Shown: positions 18,960 through 26,931 of the stretch, piece by piece
How positions within the stretch are numbered: the stretch's first letter is position 1
Layout of the letters: every line of letters starts with the position of its first letter
Source of the DNA: an uncultured Bacteroidota bacterium
Lineage (GTDB): Bacteria; Bacteroidota; Bacteroidia; Flavobacteriales_D; Sanyastnellaceae
Reading direction: 5' to 3'
Assembly: GCA_903932685.1 (NCBI GenBank)
Contig: CAIZGX010000084.1
Location: 1 to 64,000, forward strand
DNA: 64,000 nt
Notes under the pieces: model-generated
What the model was told of the DNA's origin: nothing
Seen by the model: only the letters and a program-made list of their open reading frames with translations
Database searches by the model: none
Translations under genes and position numbers: made by a program

Positions 18960-18972
18960 AAGTTTGAAAAGG

Positions 18973-18980
18973 CAAAAATA
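18973..18980 (-). promoter_or_regulatory. -7 promoter element for paaE
   Basis: Minus strand TATTTTTG (plus strand CAAAAATA), 13 nt upstream of the paaE ATG. The -33 match is poor. Confidence 0.45.
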
Positions 18981-19051
18981 CGCCAACGCTGTTCTGAATA
19001 AGAATTTTTCACAGCTGATATTTGCAATGATTTTGTTTAAGGTGAATGAAC

Positions 19052-19059
19052 TAAATTTG
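19052..19059 (+). promoter_or_regulatory. -7 promoter element for paaA
   Basis: TAAATTTG ends 5 nt before the paaA ATG, implying a leaderless or near-leaderless transcript. TTTG at 19032-19035 could serve as -33, though the 16-nt spacer is short. Confidence 0.45.
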
Positions 19060-19064
19060 TTCTT

Positions 19065-20012
19065 ATGGAAATGGAAATCGCTCTTCAAAAATTTCAGCAA
19101 TACATAGATGCTGAAAATAAAATCGAAGCAAAAGATTGGATGCCCGAAGGCTACCGCAAGACGCTTATTCGTCAGATTGGGCAGCACGCGCACAGCGAAA
19201 TCATTGGGATGCTTCCTGAAGGAAATTGGATTACCCGCGCCCCATCGCTTCGTCGTAAAGCCATTTTGTTAGCGAAAGTTCAAGACGAAGCCGGTCACGG
19301 TTTATACTTGTATTGCGCTGCAGAAACCATGGGGGTTGATAGAGATACCATGACGGAAGAAATGCTTTCAGGCAAAGCGAAGTACTCTTCCATTTTCAAT
19401 TACCCAACTACTTCATGGGCCGACATTGGCGCTATTGGATGGTTGGTAGACGGTGCTGCTATTGTGAATCAAGTATCTCTGCAACGCACGAGTTACGGAC
19501 CTTACAGCAGAGCGCTCATTCGCATTTGCAAAGAAGAAAGTTTTCATCAACGTCAAGGATATGAAATTTGCATTGCACTTTCGAAAGGAACTGCAGAGCA
19601 AAAGAAAATGTTGCAAGATGCCTTCAATCGTTTCTGGTGGCCGGCGTTAATGATGTTTGGTCCGTCTGACAAAGACTCTGCGCACAGCAGTCAGAATATG
19701 ATTTGGAAAATCAAGCGTCATTCGAACGACGACATGCGTCAGAAGTTTGTAGATATGACGGTTGCTCAAGCTGAATACTTAGGTCTTACCCTACCTGATC
19801 CAGATTTAAAATGGAATGAAGAAACGGGGCATTACGAATTCGGTGAAATCGATTGGACTGAATTCAACGAAGTGGTGAAAGGAAATGGACCGTGTAACAA
19901 AGAGCGTATTGCTGCGAAGCAGAAAGCATGGAGCGAAGGCGCCTGGGTGCGTGAAGCGGCCGTTGCGTATGCTGAAAAGCAAAAAGAAAAAGCCGCACAG
20001 AGTGCAGCTTAA
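19065..20012 (+). CDS. paaA: Phenylacetyl-CoA 1,2-epoxidase catalytic subunit PaaA
   Basis: Di-iron oxygenase subunit that epoxidises the ring of phenylacetyl-CoA. The 315-residue product shows the ferritin-like iron ligands in [13 protein letters not shown] and [35 protein letters not shown] at the N-terminus, and [16 protein letters not shown]. Normally paaB, paaC and paaD follow directly, but here the next gene is convergent and unrelated, with a 10-nt gap. PaaA requires PaaC for stability and activity in studied systems, so those genes must lie elsewhere if the complex works. Divergent from paaE. Confidence 0.93.
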   Translation: MEMEIALQKFQQYIDAENKIEAKDWMPEGYRKTLIRQIGQHAHSEIIGMLPEGNWITRAPSLRRKAILLAKVQDEAGHGLYLYCAAETMGVDRDTMTEEMLSGKAKYSSIFNYPTTSWADIGAIGWLVDGAAIVNQVSLQRTSYGPYSRALIRICKEESFHQRQGYEICIALSKGTAEQKKMLQDAFNRFWWPALMMFGPSDKDSAHSSQNMIWKIKRHSNDDMRQKFVDMTVAQAEYLGLTLPDPDLKWNEETGHYEFGEIDWTEFNEVVKGNGPCNKERIAAKQKAWSEGAWVREAAVAYAEKQKEKAAQSAA

Positions 20013-20022
20013 TTCTTAATTA

Positions 20023-23000
20023 TCATTTAGAAATTTTCTGAAAATATCCAGATCCTTCGATCTGCTGATTGTTATCGCCCTGAACATTGTAAATGATGTA
20101 ATAGGTTCCATCGGCAGCTTCGTTTCCATTTACAAACCCATCCCACACCGAATTCGGCGCATTCAATTCAGCAACTACTTCTCCCCATCGATTGAATATC
20201 TGCGCTTCTTGGGTTACTGCATTTTCAGAGAAGATGGTAAAGGCATCGTTCAAGCCGTCAGTACCGAACGTGAAAATAGTTGGAACTAACACATTCAAAG
20301 GCTGCGAAGTAAGGGCTGTAATTAAAAGGGTAAACGCATCCGGACAATTTCCGTTTGAGTTCACCGTGACCGTGTACACTCCTGCATTTGAATAAAGACT
20401 TGAAGTAGACTCGTTCCCTGCGCTTGTGGCATTGAGTCCATTTCCAAAATCCCATGTGTAGTTGAAAGTAGGGTTTGACTGATTTACAAAATTCACTTGA
20501 AACGGTATAAAGCCTTGCAGAGGATTTGCAGAAATATTCCAATTCAAATTTTCAACCACTACATCTATACTGGAACTCACTGAGCATCCGTTAATGTCTG
20601 TAGCAACAACAGTATATGTTGTGCTAACGGCGGGACTTTCAGTAATGGAAGTTCCTACAGAACCGTTTGACCAAACGTAGGTGATTGGGTCTATTAAATT
20701 CAATGAAGAAGCAAGTAATTGCGTTGACTCTCCCGGACATAACAGCGTATCGCCTGTTATGGAGACAGAGGGTTCGGATATGACTACGTTTAAACTCGCT
20801 TCACAGTTGTTTGCATCTAACGCGGAAACCACATAGCTTCCACCTACTAATCCAGTTGCGGTAAGCGCATTGCCACCAATGGGAGACCAAGAGATCGTAG
20901 GAGTTCCACTTCCACCCGTAACAGAAACTGTAGCACTTCCGCTGCTGCTGCTGCAACCAGCGGGCACACTGCTCACCAATAAAAGTTCAAACATAGGTGG
21001 TGAATCTAAGGTAACCGCTAAGGTGTCTGTGCACCCATTGGCATCGGTGCTTATTACAGTGTAATTTCCCGAAGGAATATTGCTCCAGGTATCTCCAACA
21101 TGTTGCCCTTGCTGCCAATTGTATACATACGGATCTTGTCCGCCAGAAGATTGCACCGAAAGACTTCCCGATGATTCTCCGTAACACGCAATAGGCGTTG
21201 AGGTGGTAACCACCGTTATTATTTCTGGACAAGGAAGAACAATGACACAATCAGTCAGCTGAGCTGCACTTGAAATCAAAAAGGATTGTCCAGTTGCATC
21301 AACCACTTGCACGGGAAAAGCAACAGGTGCTGAAATAGATGCATTTGAAGAAAACGTGCTCCACGAAGTAATATTCACCGCGCACCCTGGAGGTATAGAA
21401 CAAGGTTCTACGAATGGCGGGAACCCCGGGAAACATGCACTGCAATCTTGCGTTGTAATTTGCGATTGCCAATTGTACGGTGCTACACCGCCAGAGGCCT
21501 GCCAATTTCCATTTTCGTCTATACACACATCAAGTCCTGAGCAAGGCGAAACATTTACCTGCACCGATTCCGAACCACAGGCCAACGCGTAGATTATTGT
21601 GAATGTGCCGGGTCCTGCAGCAGACGGTGTAAACACACCTGTTGAAGAAACACCAGGTCCCGACCATGTTCCTCCGGCAGTTGCTGCGGTAAGGGTTACA
21701 GCGCTATCGGTAATACAAAAATCAGCCGGATGACAAATGGAGGCATCACAACACGCAACAGGAATGGCAGCGCAAGCTCCGGCAGAAATGACTTGAACAC
21801 TGCCCGAACGCGAAGTGCTGTTATAAGTTCCAGTGCTTCCGCATGCAACAATATCTCCGTTCAAACCAATGTGCACGTCGTATACTTTGAAAGTTGTTGG
21901 ATAGGATGCTAGCTGATTCAAATTCGCATCGAATTTCACAACCGCGTTGGTTGAACCCACGTATACATTTCCGCAATCATCTATAGCCAGTCCACTGTTA
22001 CTTACGACAAAATCACCGAAAGCTGTGGTAGCATTTCCTGCGGGAATATTCGCGGTATTCAAGACTGCTCCAGATGTCAAACTTCTTTTTTGAACTTGCG
22101 TTCCATTCTGCGTGTAAACAAAGCTATCGGTAGCTCGAATGGCCATGATTCCGGTGTTGTTCACACGAAAATCTTCACACTTATAGCCGAGATTATATCC
22201 CGAAGACACCTTGTACAATAGGCTGTTGTTATTTCCACACAAATCGAAATTCTGATGAATGACACCTAATGTGTCTTGAGTTAGCCAGAAATATTTCCCA
22301 TTCGGATTGGCGGTTATTGAGCGCACTTCTTGAATGGTAGGCGGAAAGCTGAAGGCGTTTCCGCTTGCAACAGTTTGTGTATTCAAAACGTTTCCAGTTG
22401 TCACATCTATTTCGAAAATAGCTGCTAAGAGATTTGTTGCAAATCCGGTTGTTCCGCCTAAAACCAATTTCGATTGATCGCAATTGAAACTGATGTTCCA
22501 AAATTCATCGCTTGAAAATAACCCACCCGGATTGGGATTGTTCCAAACTAAACCTCCAGAAGTATTTACTTTTTGAATAGCCGCTGTTGAACCAGCTGTA
22601 ATATAAGAATTTCCAAGATTGTCTGTTGCGAAAGTTCCAAGCCAAACGTTAGAAGTATCGTAAGGCGTGTTGTAGGTCCATTGCAAAACTCCAGCATTGC
22701 TGTACTTCAGCAATTGCATGGGCATTACGCCGCCAATGGCATACACATTTCCAGCTGCATCGGTTTCGCATTCCCACACACAGTCCCAATTCGAAGCAAA
22801 GGTGGGAGTTTGAACCCACGGGTCTATGGTTATTGGAACCTTTTCATTGTAGTTTGAAATTTGAAATCCAATTTTATTCGAAGATTTCTGAATAAAGCGT
22901 GAAGAAATAAATTTCTTCGATTGTGTTTCGAAGGAATACGGCTCATGATCAATGATGTCTCCAAATTCGGTTGGAATATGAACAGCTCCGTCGATTAGAT

Positions 23001-23595
23001 TCACATCATTCGAGTACGTCATTTCTATTCGTTCAGACTTACTTCCATTGCGCAACTCGAAAGCGTATTTGATGCCGCTTTCCGGATGAACAGTGAACAC
23101 TACATCAACACCCGGCCAAGCGTTTTCAATTCGAAGTTTTTCGTAACACTTTGCACCCTGAATGCCTTTGCAAACACCTTCTGATTCGACAGAATAATTG
23201 CCGTAAAAGGTACATAATTCGGACGGCACATAGTTGCAATTTCCTTCTCCAATATCTACAATTACAAAATCATTTCGAAAAGAAAACTTTGCATCTTCTC
23301 TTTCCGATTCTTTGTATTCCGAAATGGTTTGAATGGATTTTTTCTCGGAATGCTTCTCGTTTTTTTCAACCTCTAAAAACGAATAAACCCATCCATGAGG
23401 CGTAAAGAAGATTCGGGTACTGCCCCAGTCTGCGGCATAAAGAATTTTTTCTCCGATTACTTTTTCCTCTTTGGAAAACTGACCTTTATTTTCGACAAAC
23501 ACTCGCTCTCGCTCATATTTCCTTTCCCACTTGTTCTGAGCATTGGCTGAAAAAACAAAAGCAAATAATAAGATTGCAGTTTGAAGTATTTTCAT
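20023..23595 (-). CDS. Large secreted T9SS type B (gliding-motility C-terminal domain) protein
   Basis: A 1190-residue exported protein. A signal peptide (MKILQTAILLFAFVFSANAQ) precedes a domain with ENKGQF...ILYAADWGSTRIFFTPHGWVYSF and INAWPGVD-like sequence (SBBP/DUF7948 type), then a long region of beta-propeller-like segments with VYAIGGV, SYITAGST and VYVGSTNAV repeats (about 280-600), Cys-rich segments, SprB-type repeats (SGGQDPYVYNWQ, VTGGSGTPTISWSP), a PKD-like domain near WDFGNG (about 1060), and a C-terminal type B sorting domain (IFNRWGEVV, WDGFVNG, DGTYY). It is probably surface-displayed or released through T9SS. Convergent with paaA. Confidence 0.88.
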   Translation of the reverse strand: MKILQTAILLFAFVFSANAQNKWERKYERERVFVENKGQFSKEEKVIGEKILYAADWGSTRIFFTPHGWVYSFLEVEKNEKHSEKKSIQTISEYKESEREDAKFSFRNDFVIVDIGEGNCNYVPSELCTFYGNYSVESEGVCKGIQGAKCYEKLRIENAWPGVDVVFTVHPESGIKYAFELRNGSKSERIEMTYSNDVNLIDGAVHIPTEFGDIIDHEPYSFETQSKKFISSRFIQKSSNKIGFQISNYNEKVPITIDPWVQTPTFASNWDCVWECETDAAGNVYAIGGVMPMQLLKYSNAGVLQWTYNTPYDTSNVWLGTFATDNLGNSYITAGSTAAIQKVNTSGGLVWNNPNPGGLFSSDEFWNISFNCDQSKLVLGGTTGFATNLLAAIFEIDVTTGNVLNTQTVASGNAFSFPPTIQEVRSITANPNGKYFWLTQDTLGVIHQNFDLCGNNNSLLYKVSSGYNLGYKCEDFRVNNTGIMAIRATDSFVYTQNGTQVQKRSLTSGAVLNTANIPAGNATTAFGDFVVSNSGLAIDDCGNVYVGSTNAVVKFDANLNQLASYPTTFKVYDVHIGLNGDIVACGSTGTYNSTSRSGSVQVISAGACAAIPVACCDASICHPADFCITDSAVTLTAATAGGTWSGPGVSSTGVFTPSAAGPGTFTIIYALACGSESVQVNVSPCSGLDVCIDENGNWQASGGVAPYNWQSQITTQDCSACFPGFPPFVEPCSIPPGCAVNITSWSTFSSNASISAPVAFPVQVVDATGQSFLISSAAQLTDCVIVLPCPEIITVVTTSTPIACYGESSGSLSVQSSGGQDPYVYNWQQGQHVGDTWSNIPSGNYTVISTDANGCTDTLAVTLDSPPMFELLLVSSVPAGCSSSSGSATVSVTGGSGTPTISWSPIGGNALTATGLVGGSYVVSALDANNCEASLNVVISEPSVSITGDTLLCPGESTQLLASSLNLIDPITYVWSNGSVGTSITESPAVSTTYTVVATDINGCSVSSSIDVVVENLNWNISANPLQGFIPFQVNFVNQSNPTFNYTWDFGNGLNATSAGNESTSSLYSNAGVYTVTVNSNGNCPDAFTLLITALTSQPLNVLVPTIFTFGTDGLNDAFTIFSENAVTQEAQIFNRWGEVVAELNAPNSVWDGFVNGNEAADGTYYIIYNVQGDNNQQIEGSGYFQKISK

Positions 23596-23610
23596 ACTGC
23601 AATATAACCA

Positions 23611-23910
23611 CTATTTATATTTTCCCAATAGTGCTACTAGATCAGCTTTTTCTTTCACCCCTGCCTCTTTCCACAACACTTCTCCGTTTTTGAAAATCAT
23701 TAAAGTTGGAACAGAGCGCACGTTGTATTTCGCAGCCACAGCTTGATTTCGATCGATGTCGATTTTAATAATGCGGGCCTCATCGCCAATGGCAGTTGCC
23801 AATTCTTCTAGGATTGGACCCTGGTATTTGCAAGGGCCACACCATGTTGCGAAGAAGTCTACTAACACGGGCTTATCGCCTTGTATAATGTCGTTGAAAC
23901 TTCCTTTCAT
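23611..23910 (-). CDS. trxA: Thioredoxin
   Basis: A 99-residue cytosolic thioredoxin with active site WCGPC (Cys24, Cys27) and the cis-Pro loop [10 protein letters not shown]. No signal peptide. It is the last gene of a three-gene unit: its ATG overlaps the end of the second rhodanese by 4 nt. The context suggests that it reduces persulfide or sulfenate intermediates made by the rhodaneses. It can be reduced by the TrxB encoded at 49008. Confidence 0.93.
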   Translation of the reverse strand: MKGSFNDIIQGDKPVLVDFFATWCGPCKYQGPILEELATAIGDEARIIKIDIDRNQAVAAKYNVRSVPTLMIFKNGEVLWKEAGVKEKADLVALLGKYK

Positions 23911-24221
23911 TTTTGTTGAATTAGCGATTGCATTTTATTCCAGCTACCAGCATTGTGAACATTGGTGAATCCCATTTGCTTCAATTGTGAAACGGCCGCA
24001 CCGCTTCTCATACCGCTTCTGCAGCAGAGAATAATGGCTTCGTCCTTTTTCCAAGCTTTTGCTTTCGAAGGTATTTCTGGAAGTGGAACATTGCTTGTTC
24101 CTTTCGCGTGTCCTTCAGAATATTCGCCTTTGGTTCTCACGTCAACCAGCTTTGCACCCTCGCGCATCAGCTGCACCAAATCGGTCTTTGGTTTTCCTTT
24201 TAAGAATGAAAATAGTCCCAT
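23907..24221 (-). CDS. Rhodanese-like domain protein (second of pair)
   Basis: A 104-residue single-domain rhodanese (sulfurtransferase). [24 protein letters not shown] is the N-terminal signature and the active-site loop is CCRSGMRSG, with Cys as sulfur carrier. Start ATG at 24221, overlapping the stop of the upstream rhodanese by 1 nt; the upstream extension of the frame is rejected. It lacks a membrane anchor, though it begins with a hydrophobic MGLFSFL. Tight coupling with a second rhodanese and thioredoxin suggests a sulfane-sulfur relay. Confidence 0.88.
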   Translation of the reverse strand: MGLFSFLKGKPKTDLVQLMREGAKLVDVRTKGEYSEGHAKGTSNVPLPEIPSKAKAWKKDEAIILCCRSGMRSGAAVSQLKQMGFTNVHNAGSWNKMQSLIQQK

Positions 24222-24496
24222 TATACCAGTGCGTTTACTTCCATCCAACCACCGCCGTTATAAACCTCTTCTACACCTTGTTGTTGAAGGTATCCGGTCG
24301 CTTGACCGCTTCTTCCGCCTGAAAGGCAGCACAGCACCAATGGCTTCGGCATGTTCTTGAATTCTTCCACTTTCGTAGGCACTTCTTGTAACGGAATATT
24401 TATTGAACCCGCCACATGTCCACTTTGAAATTCTTCTCTTGAACGAACATCAACGATTGTTGCCGTTCCATTTTTTAAAGCTGCTAATACATCCAT
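24221..24496 (-). CDS. Rhodanese-like domain protein (first of pair)
   Basis: A 91-residue single-domain rhodanese with IVDVRSREEFQSGHVAGSINIPLQEVP and active-site loop CCLSGGRSG. It shares the domain pattern with its downstream neighbour (IPLQEVPTK versus VPLPEIPSK), so the pair probably arose by tandem duplication. First gene of the rhodanese-rhodanese-thioredoxin operon. Upstream is a possible -7 element and then palindrome array 2. Confidence 0.88.
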   Translation of the reverse strand: MDVLAALKNGTATIVDVRSREEFQSGHVAGSINIPLQEVPTKVEEFKNMPKPLVLCCLSGGRSGQATGYLQQQGVEEVYNGGGWMEVNALV

Positions 24497-24512
24497 TGTT
24501 TTGAATTTTTAG

Positions 24513-24520
24513 CGAAGGTA
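24513..24520 (-). promoter_or_regulatory. Possible -7 element for the rhodanese operon
   Basis: Minus strand TACCTTCG, one mismatch from TAnnTTTG, 16 nt upstream of the first rhodanese ATG. No clear -33. Confidence 0.35.
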
Positions 24521-24561
24521 GAATAGGAAATTGAAAGGTGTTGTGAGGAGAGTCACATTAC

Positions 24562-24718
24562 TCACCTGCGGTGATCAATTCTTCGAATCAATCTTTCAGA
24601 TCAATCGCTTGGCGATCAAACCTTCGGTGAAATCTTTCAGATTGATCACGTAGTGATTGATTGCGTAGCAATTGATCTGACAGAATCAGATTGATCACTT
24701 CGTGATTGATCCGAAGGA
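24562..24718. repeat. Short-palindrome array 2: eleven mini-hairpins
   Basis: Consecutive palindromes about every 13-17 bp: TCACC-TGC-GGTGA (24562), ATTC-TTC-GAAT (24578), ATCT-TTC-AGAT (24591), ATCGC-TTG-GCGAT (24604), ACC-TTC-GGT (24620, decayed), AATCT-TTC-AGATT (24631), ATCAC-GTA-GTGAT (24645), ATTGC-GTA-GCAAT (24660), ATCTGA-CAGAA-TCAGAT (24675), ATCAC-TTC-GTGAT (24694) and TCC-GAA-GGA (24710). In the left part units are joined by CA, in the right part by TG, so the linker reverses its strand sense near 24637. It fills the space between the rhodanese promoter and aroK and runs into the aroK 3' end. Confidence 0.85.
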
Positions 24719-25150
24719 GTAAAACCTTTCCCTTTCCGCTAAAAGCACCTTCAATTTAAAAAGCAAATCCCCTTCACTCAAAAGCGGACGCTTCGCACGT
24801 TCGGCTGGTGTATTAAGTCTATTGAACAACTCGTCAATAGACACTTCCAAATACCACACTTCAAAATGATTCAATGAAAATTCAACCTTCTCCTCAGTGG
24901 TGAAAAACCCTGCTCCCGCAGAAATGATTCCCACCGGTTCGTTCACAATCGATTTCACCATGGAAAATTCTTCCTCGCGAAATTTCTCCCACCCTTGCTC
25001 TTCCACAAATTCAGCAATACTCCTTCCCCATTTCAATTCTAACATTTCATCTACTTCATAACACGACACACCACGCTCCACAGCCAACTGCCTTGCCATC
25101 GTCGTCTTCCCACTTCCGGGCATTCCTACTAATAAAATGTGTCTCTCCAT
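24695..25150 (-). CDS. aroK: Shikimate kinase, C-terminally shortened
   Basis: Phosphorylates shikimate at the 3-hydroxyl in the chorismate pathway. The 151-residue protein has P-loop GMPGSGKT (9-16), D34 in EVDEM, R58 in the WEKFREEEF motif and R121 in the lid (AKRPLL). The shikimate-binding Gly triplet, usually GGG, reads GAG (79-81). It is 10-20 residues shorter than usual: after ERERFY the sequence runs into palindrome array 2, which encodes the last residues SFGSITK and the stop. Start ATG at 25150. aroA lies 8 kb away. Probably functional, since the lost part is normally a variable helix. Confidence 0.82.
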   Translation of the reverse strand: MERHILLVGMPGSGKTTMARQLAVERGVSCYEVDEMLELKWGRSIAEFVEEQGWEKFREEEFSMVKSIVNEPVGIISAGAGFFTTEEKVEFSLNHFEVWYLEVSIDELFNRLNTPAERAKRPLLSEGDLLFKLKVLLAERERFYSFGSITK

Positions 25151-25176
25151 ACTTATCTCATATTTCTCATCCCCAT

Positions 25177-25233
25177 CCGCGCCGCGGTCATCGCGAAGCG
25201 TCATCCACAAAGTGGTCATCACAACGTGTTGTG
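25177..25233. repeat. Short-palindrome array 3: four mini-hairpins joined by TCAT
   Basis: CCGC-GCC-GCGG (25177-25187), CGC-GAA-GCG (25192-25200), CCAC-AAA-GTGG (25205-25215) and CACAAC-GT-GTTGTG (25220-25233), each joined to the next by the same TCAT. The second unit contains GCGAAGC, a known very stable DNA mini-hairpin. It lies between divergent aroK and the phosphatase gene, so aroK has an array on each side. Confidence 0.8.
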
Positions 25234-25260
25234 TCCCGTAAAAGTAAATTAATTCAGAGG

Positions 25261-25268
25261 TACATTTG
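25261..25268 (+). promoter_or_regulatory. -7 promoter element for the PafA-like phosphatase
   Basis: TACATTTG, ending 4 nt before the ATG at 25273; no strong -33. It implies a very short or absent mRNA leader. Confidence 0.45.
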
Positions 25269-25272
25269 TACC

Positions 25273-26931
25273 ATGAGCAGATTTACTTCATTATTACTCG
25301 TACTCATTAGCTTCTCAGCTTTCGGACAGAAAAAAATAACTTCTCCTTCCGACCAACCGCTTCCACCTATCGTAATTGGAATTACCGTTGATCAAATGCG
25401 CAACGACTACATCGATCGCTTCTGGAACGACTACAGCGAAGGCGGATTCAAACGCTTAGTGCGCAATGGATCCTACGCACGTAACCTGCAATACAACTAC
25501 ATGCCAACGTACACAGGTCCTGGACACGCTGCAATTTTCACAGGCACAACGCCAGCACACAACGGCATTGTGGCGAACGATTGGTTCGAAAGAAAATACA
25601 ACCGAATGACCTACTGCTCGGCAGATTCAATGGTAAATAGCGTAGGTACCTCTTCAGCTGCTGGAAAGATGTCGCCACACTACCTAAAGTCTAGCACCAT
25701 TGGCGACGAACTAAAAATCTTCACCGCAGGAAAATCGAAAGTCATTGGCATCTCTCTTAAAGACCGAGGGGCTATTCTTCCCGCTGGAAGAACCGCTAAT
25801 GCTGCGTATTGGTTCGTAGGTGGAGAAGAAGGCGTGTGGGCCTCAAGCTCATGGTACATGCGCGAACTTCCAAAGTGGGTGCAAGACTTCAACGCTAACG
25901 GAAAGGCAAAGGAATACGCCGCTTCAACGTGGAACTTACTTCTTCCTGAAGAGAATTACACCGAAAGCATGGAAGACAACAACGCTTATGAAATGCCTTT
26001 CAAACCGCTACTTCGTCCAGTTTTCCCTTACAACATAGACACGCTAAAGAAATACAACGGTGGATATGAAATTCTAAAAGGAGTGCCTGTGGGAAATTCG
26101 CTTACACTCGATTTCGCTCTTGCTGCAATAGACGGAGAACAACTCGGAAAGAATAACACAACCGACATGTTGTGCCTGAGTTTTTCTTCTACCGATTACG
26201 TTGGACATCAATTCGGAATTCATTCAAAAGAATTGCAAGACGCCTACATTCGTCTCGATCGTGAATTGGAAAGACTTCTAAATGATCTAGATAAACGTTT
26301 CGGAAAAGACAACTATCTCATCTTCTTAAGCTCAGATCACGGCGGCGCGCCGACTCCGAGCCTTGTGCAAAAGTCAAATGCCGCTGCCGGATATTGGTCG
26401 TCCGATAATTTCGAAGAGCAAGCAGAGCTTTTCATGAATTCAAAATACGGACAAGGCAACTGGATTCTAAATGAGAGCAACTTGAATTTATTCATTAACC
26501 GAACGCTCGTTCGGGAGAAGAATATGAAGTTAGACGACATGCAACGCACCCTTTCAAAATGGGCTGAAGAACAAGAGCACGTTACTAAAGCTTTTGCTAG
26601 CTGCGACCTGACCGCAGAAAATTACACTTCAGAATTGGGACAAAAAGTACAACTTGGATTTCTTCCTGCACTTTCTGGAGACGTAATCTATGTGCTTGAA
26701 CCCGGATTCATGGAATACTCGAGACAAGGCACCACGCATGGCTCGCCGTACACCTACGACTCTCAAGTTCCTTTCATTTTATACGGAAAGAATGTTCCGG
26801 CTTCTACCAATTACGCAGCACATTCCATTACCGACATTGCTCCAACAGTATGCAGTTATTTGCGTATTGGGTTCCCTAATGCATGCACCGGAAACCCAAT
26901 CATTAGCTTCCTCAGACCTGCCAAAAAATGA
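25273..26931 (+). CDS. pafA: PafA-like alkaline phosphatase (phosphomonoesterase)
   Basis: Exported alkaline phosphatase superfamily enzyme that releases phosphate from monoesters. The 552-residue product has a signal peptide (SLLLVLISFSAFGQ), metal ligand D40 (GITVDQMRND), nucleophile T81 in YTGPGHAAIFTG, N102 in ANDW, K163 and R165 in SLKDRGAI (the pair that marks phosphate-irrepressible PafA monoesterases), and further metal ligands in SSTDYVGHQFG and SSDHGG. ATG at 25273 gives the signal peptide; the open frame further upstream crosses array 3. Translationally coupled (ATGA) to the M61 peptidase. Symbol by similarity to the Flavobacteriia enzyme. Confidence 0.88.
   Translation: MSRFTSLLLVLISFSAFGQKKITSPSDQPLPPIVIGITVDQMRNDYIDRFWNDYSEGGFKRLVRNGSYARNLQYNYMPTYTGPGHAAIFTGTTPAHNGIVANDWFERKYNRMTYCSADSMVNSVGTSSAAGKMSPHYLKSSTIGDELKIFTAGKSKVIGISLKDRGAILPAGRTANAAYWFVGGEEGVWASSSWYMRELPKWVQDFNANGKAKEYAASTWNLLLPEENYTESMEDNNAYEMPFKPLLRPVFPYNIDTLKKYNGGYEILKGVPVGNSLTLDFALAAIDGEQLGKNNTTDMLCLSFSSTDYVGHQFGIHSKELQDAYIRLDRELERLLNDLDKRFGKDNYLIFLSSDHGGAPTPSLVQKSNAAAGYWSSDNFEEQAELFMNSKYGQGNWILNESNLNLFINRTLVREKNMKLDDMQRTLSKWAEEQEHVTKAFASCDLTAENYTSELGQKVQLGFLPALSGDVIYVLEPGFMEYSRQGTTHGSPYTYDSQVPFILYGKNVPASTNYAAHSITDIAPTVCSYLRIGFPNACTGNPIISFLRPAKK

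Noticed and set aside
18960-19193. Upstream extension of paaE
   Set aside because: It would run across the paaA start on the other strand and adds a sequence unlike the family.
10910-25233. CRISPR arrays
   Set aside because: The three repeat regions have no constant 24-37 nt repeat with unique spacers; units are 9-17 nt palindromes with tiny linkers, and no cas gene is present.
25093-25272. Longer start for the phosphatase gene
   Set aside because: The extension crosses aroK and array 3, lacks a signal peptide at its front, and the ATG at 25273 gives a standard one.
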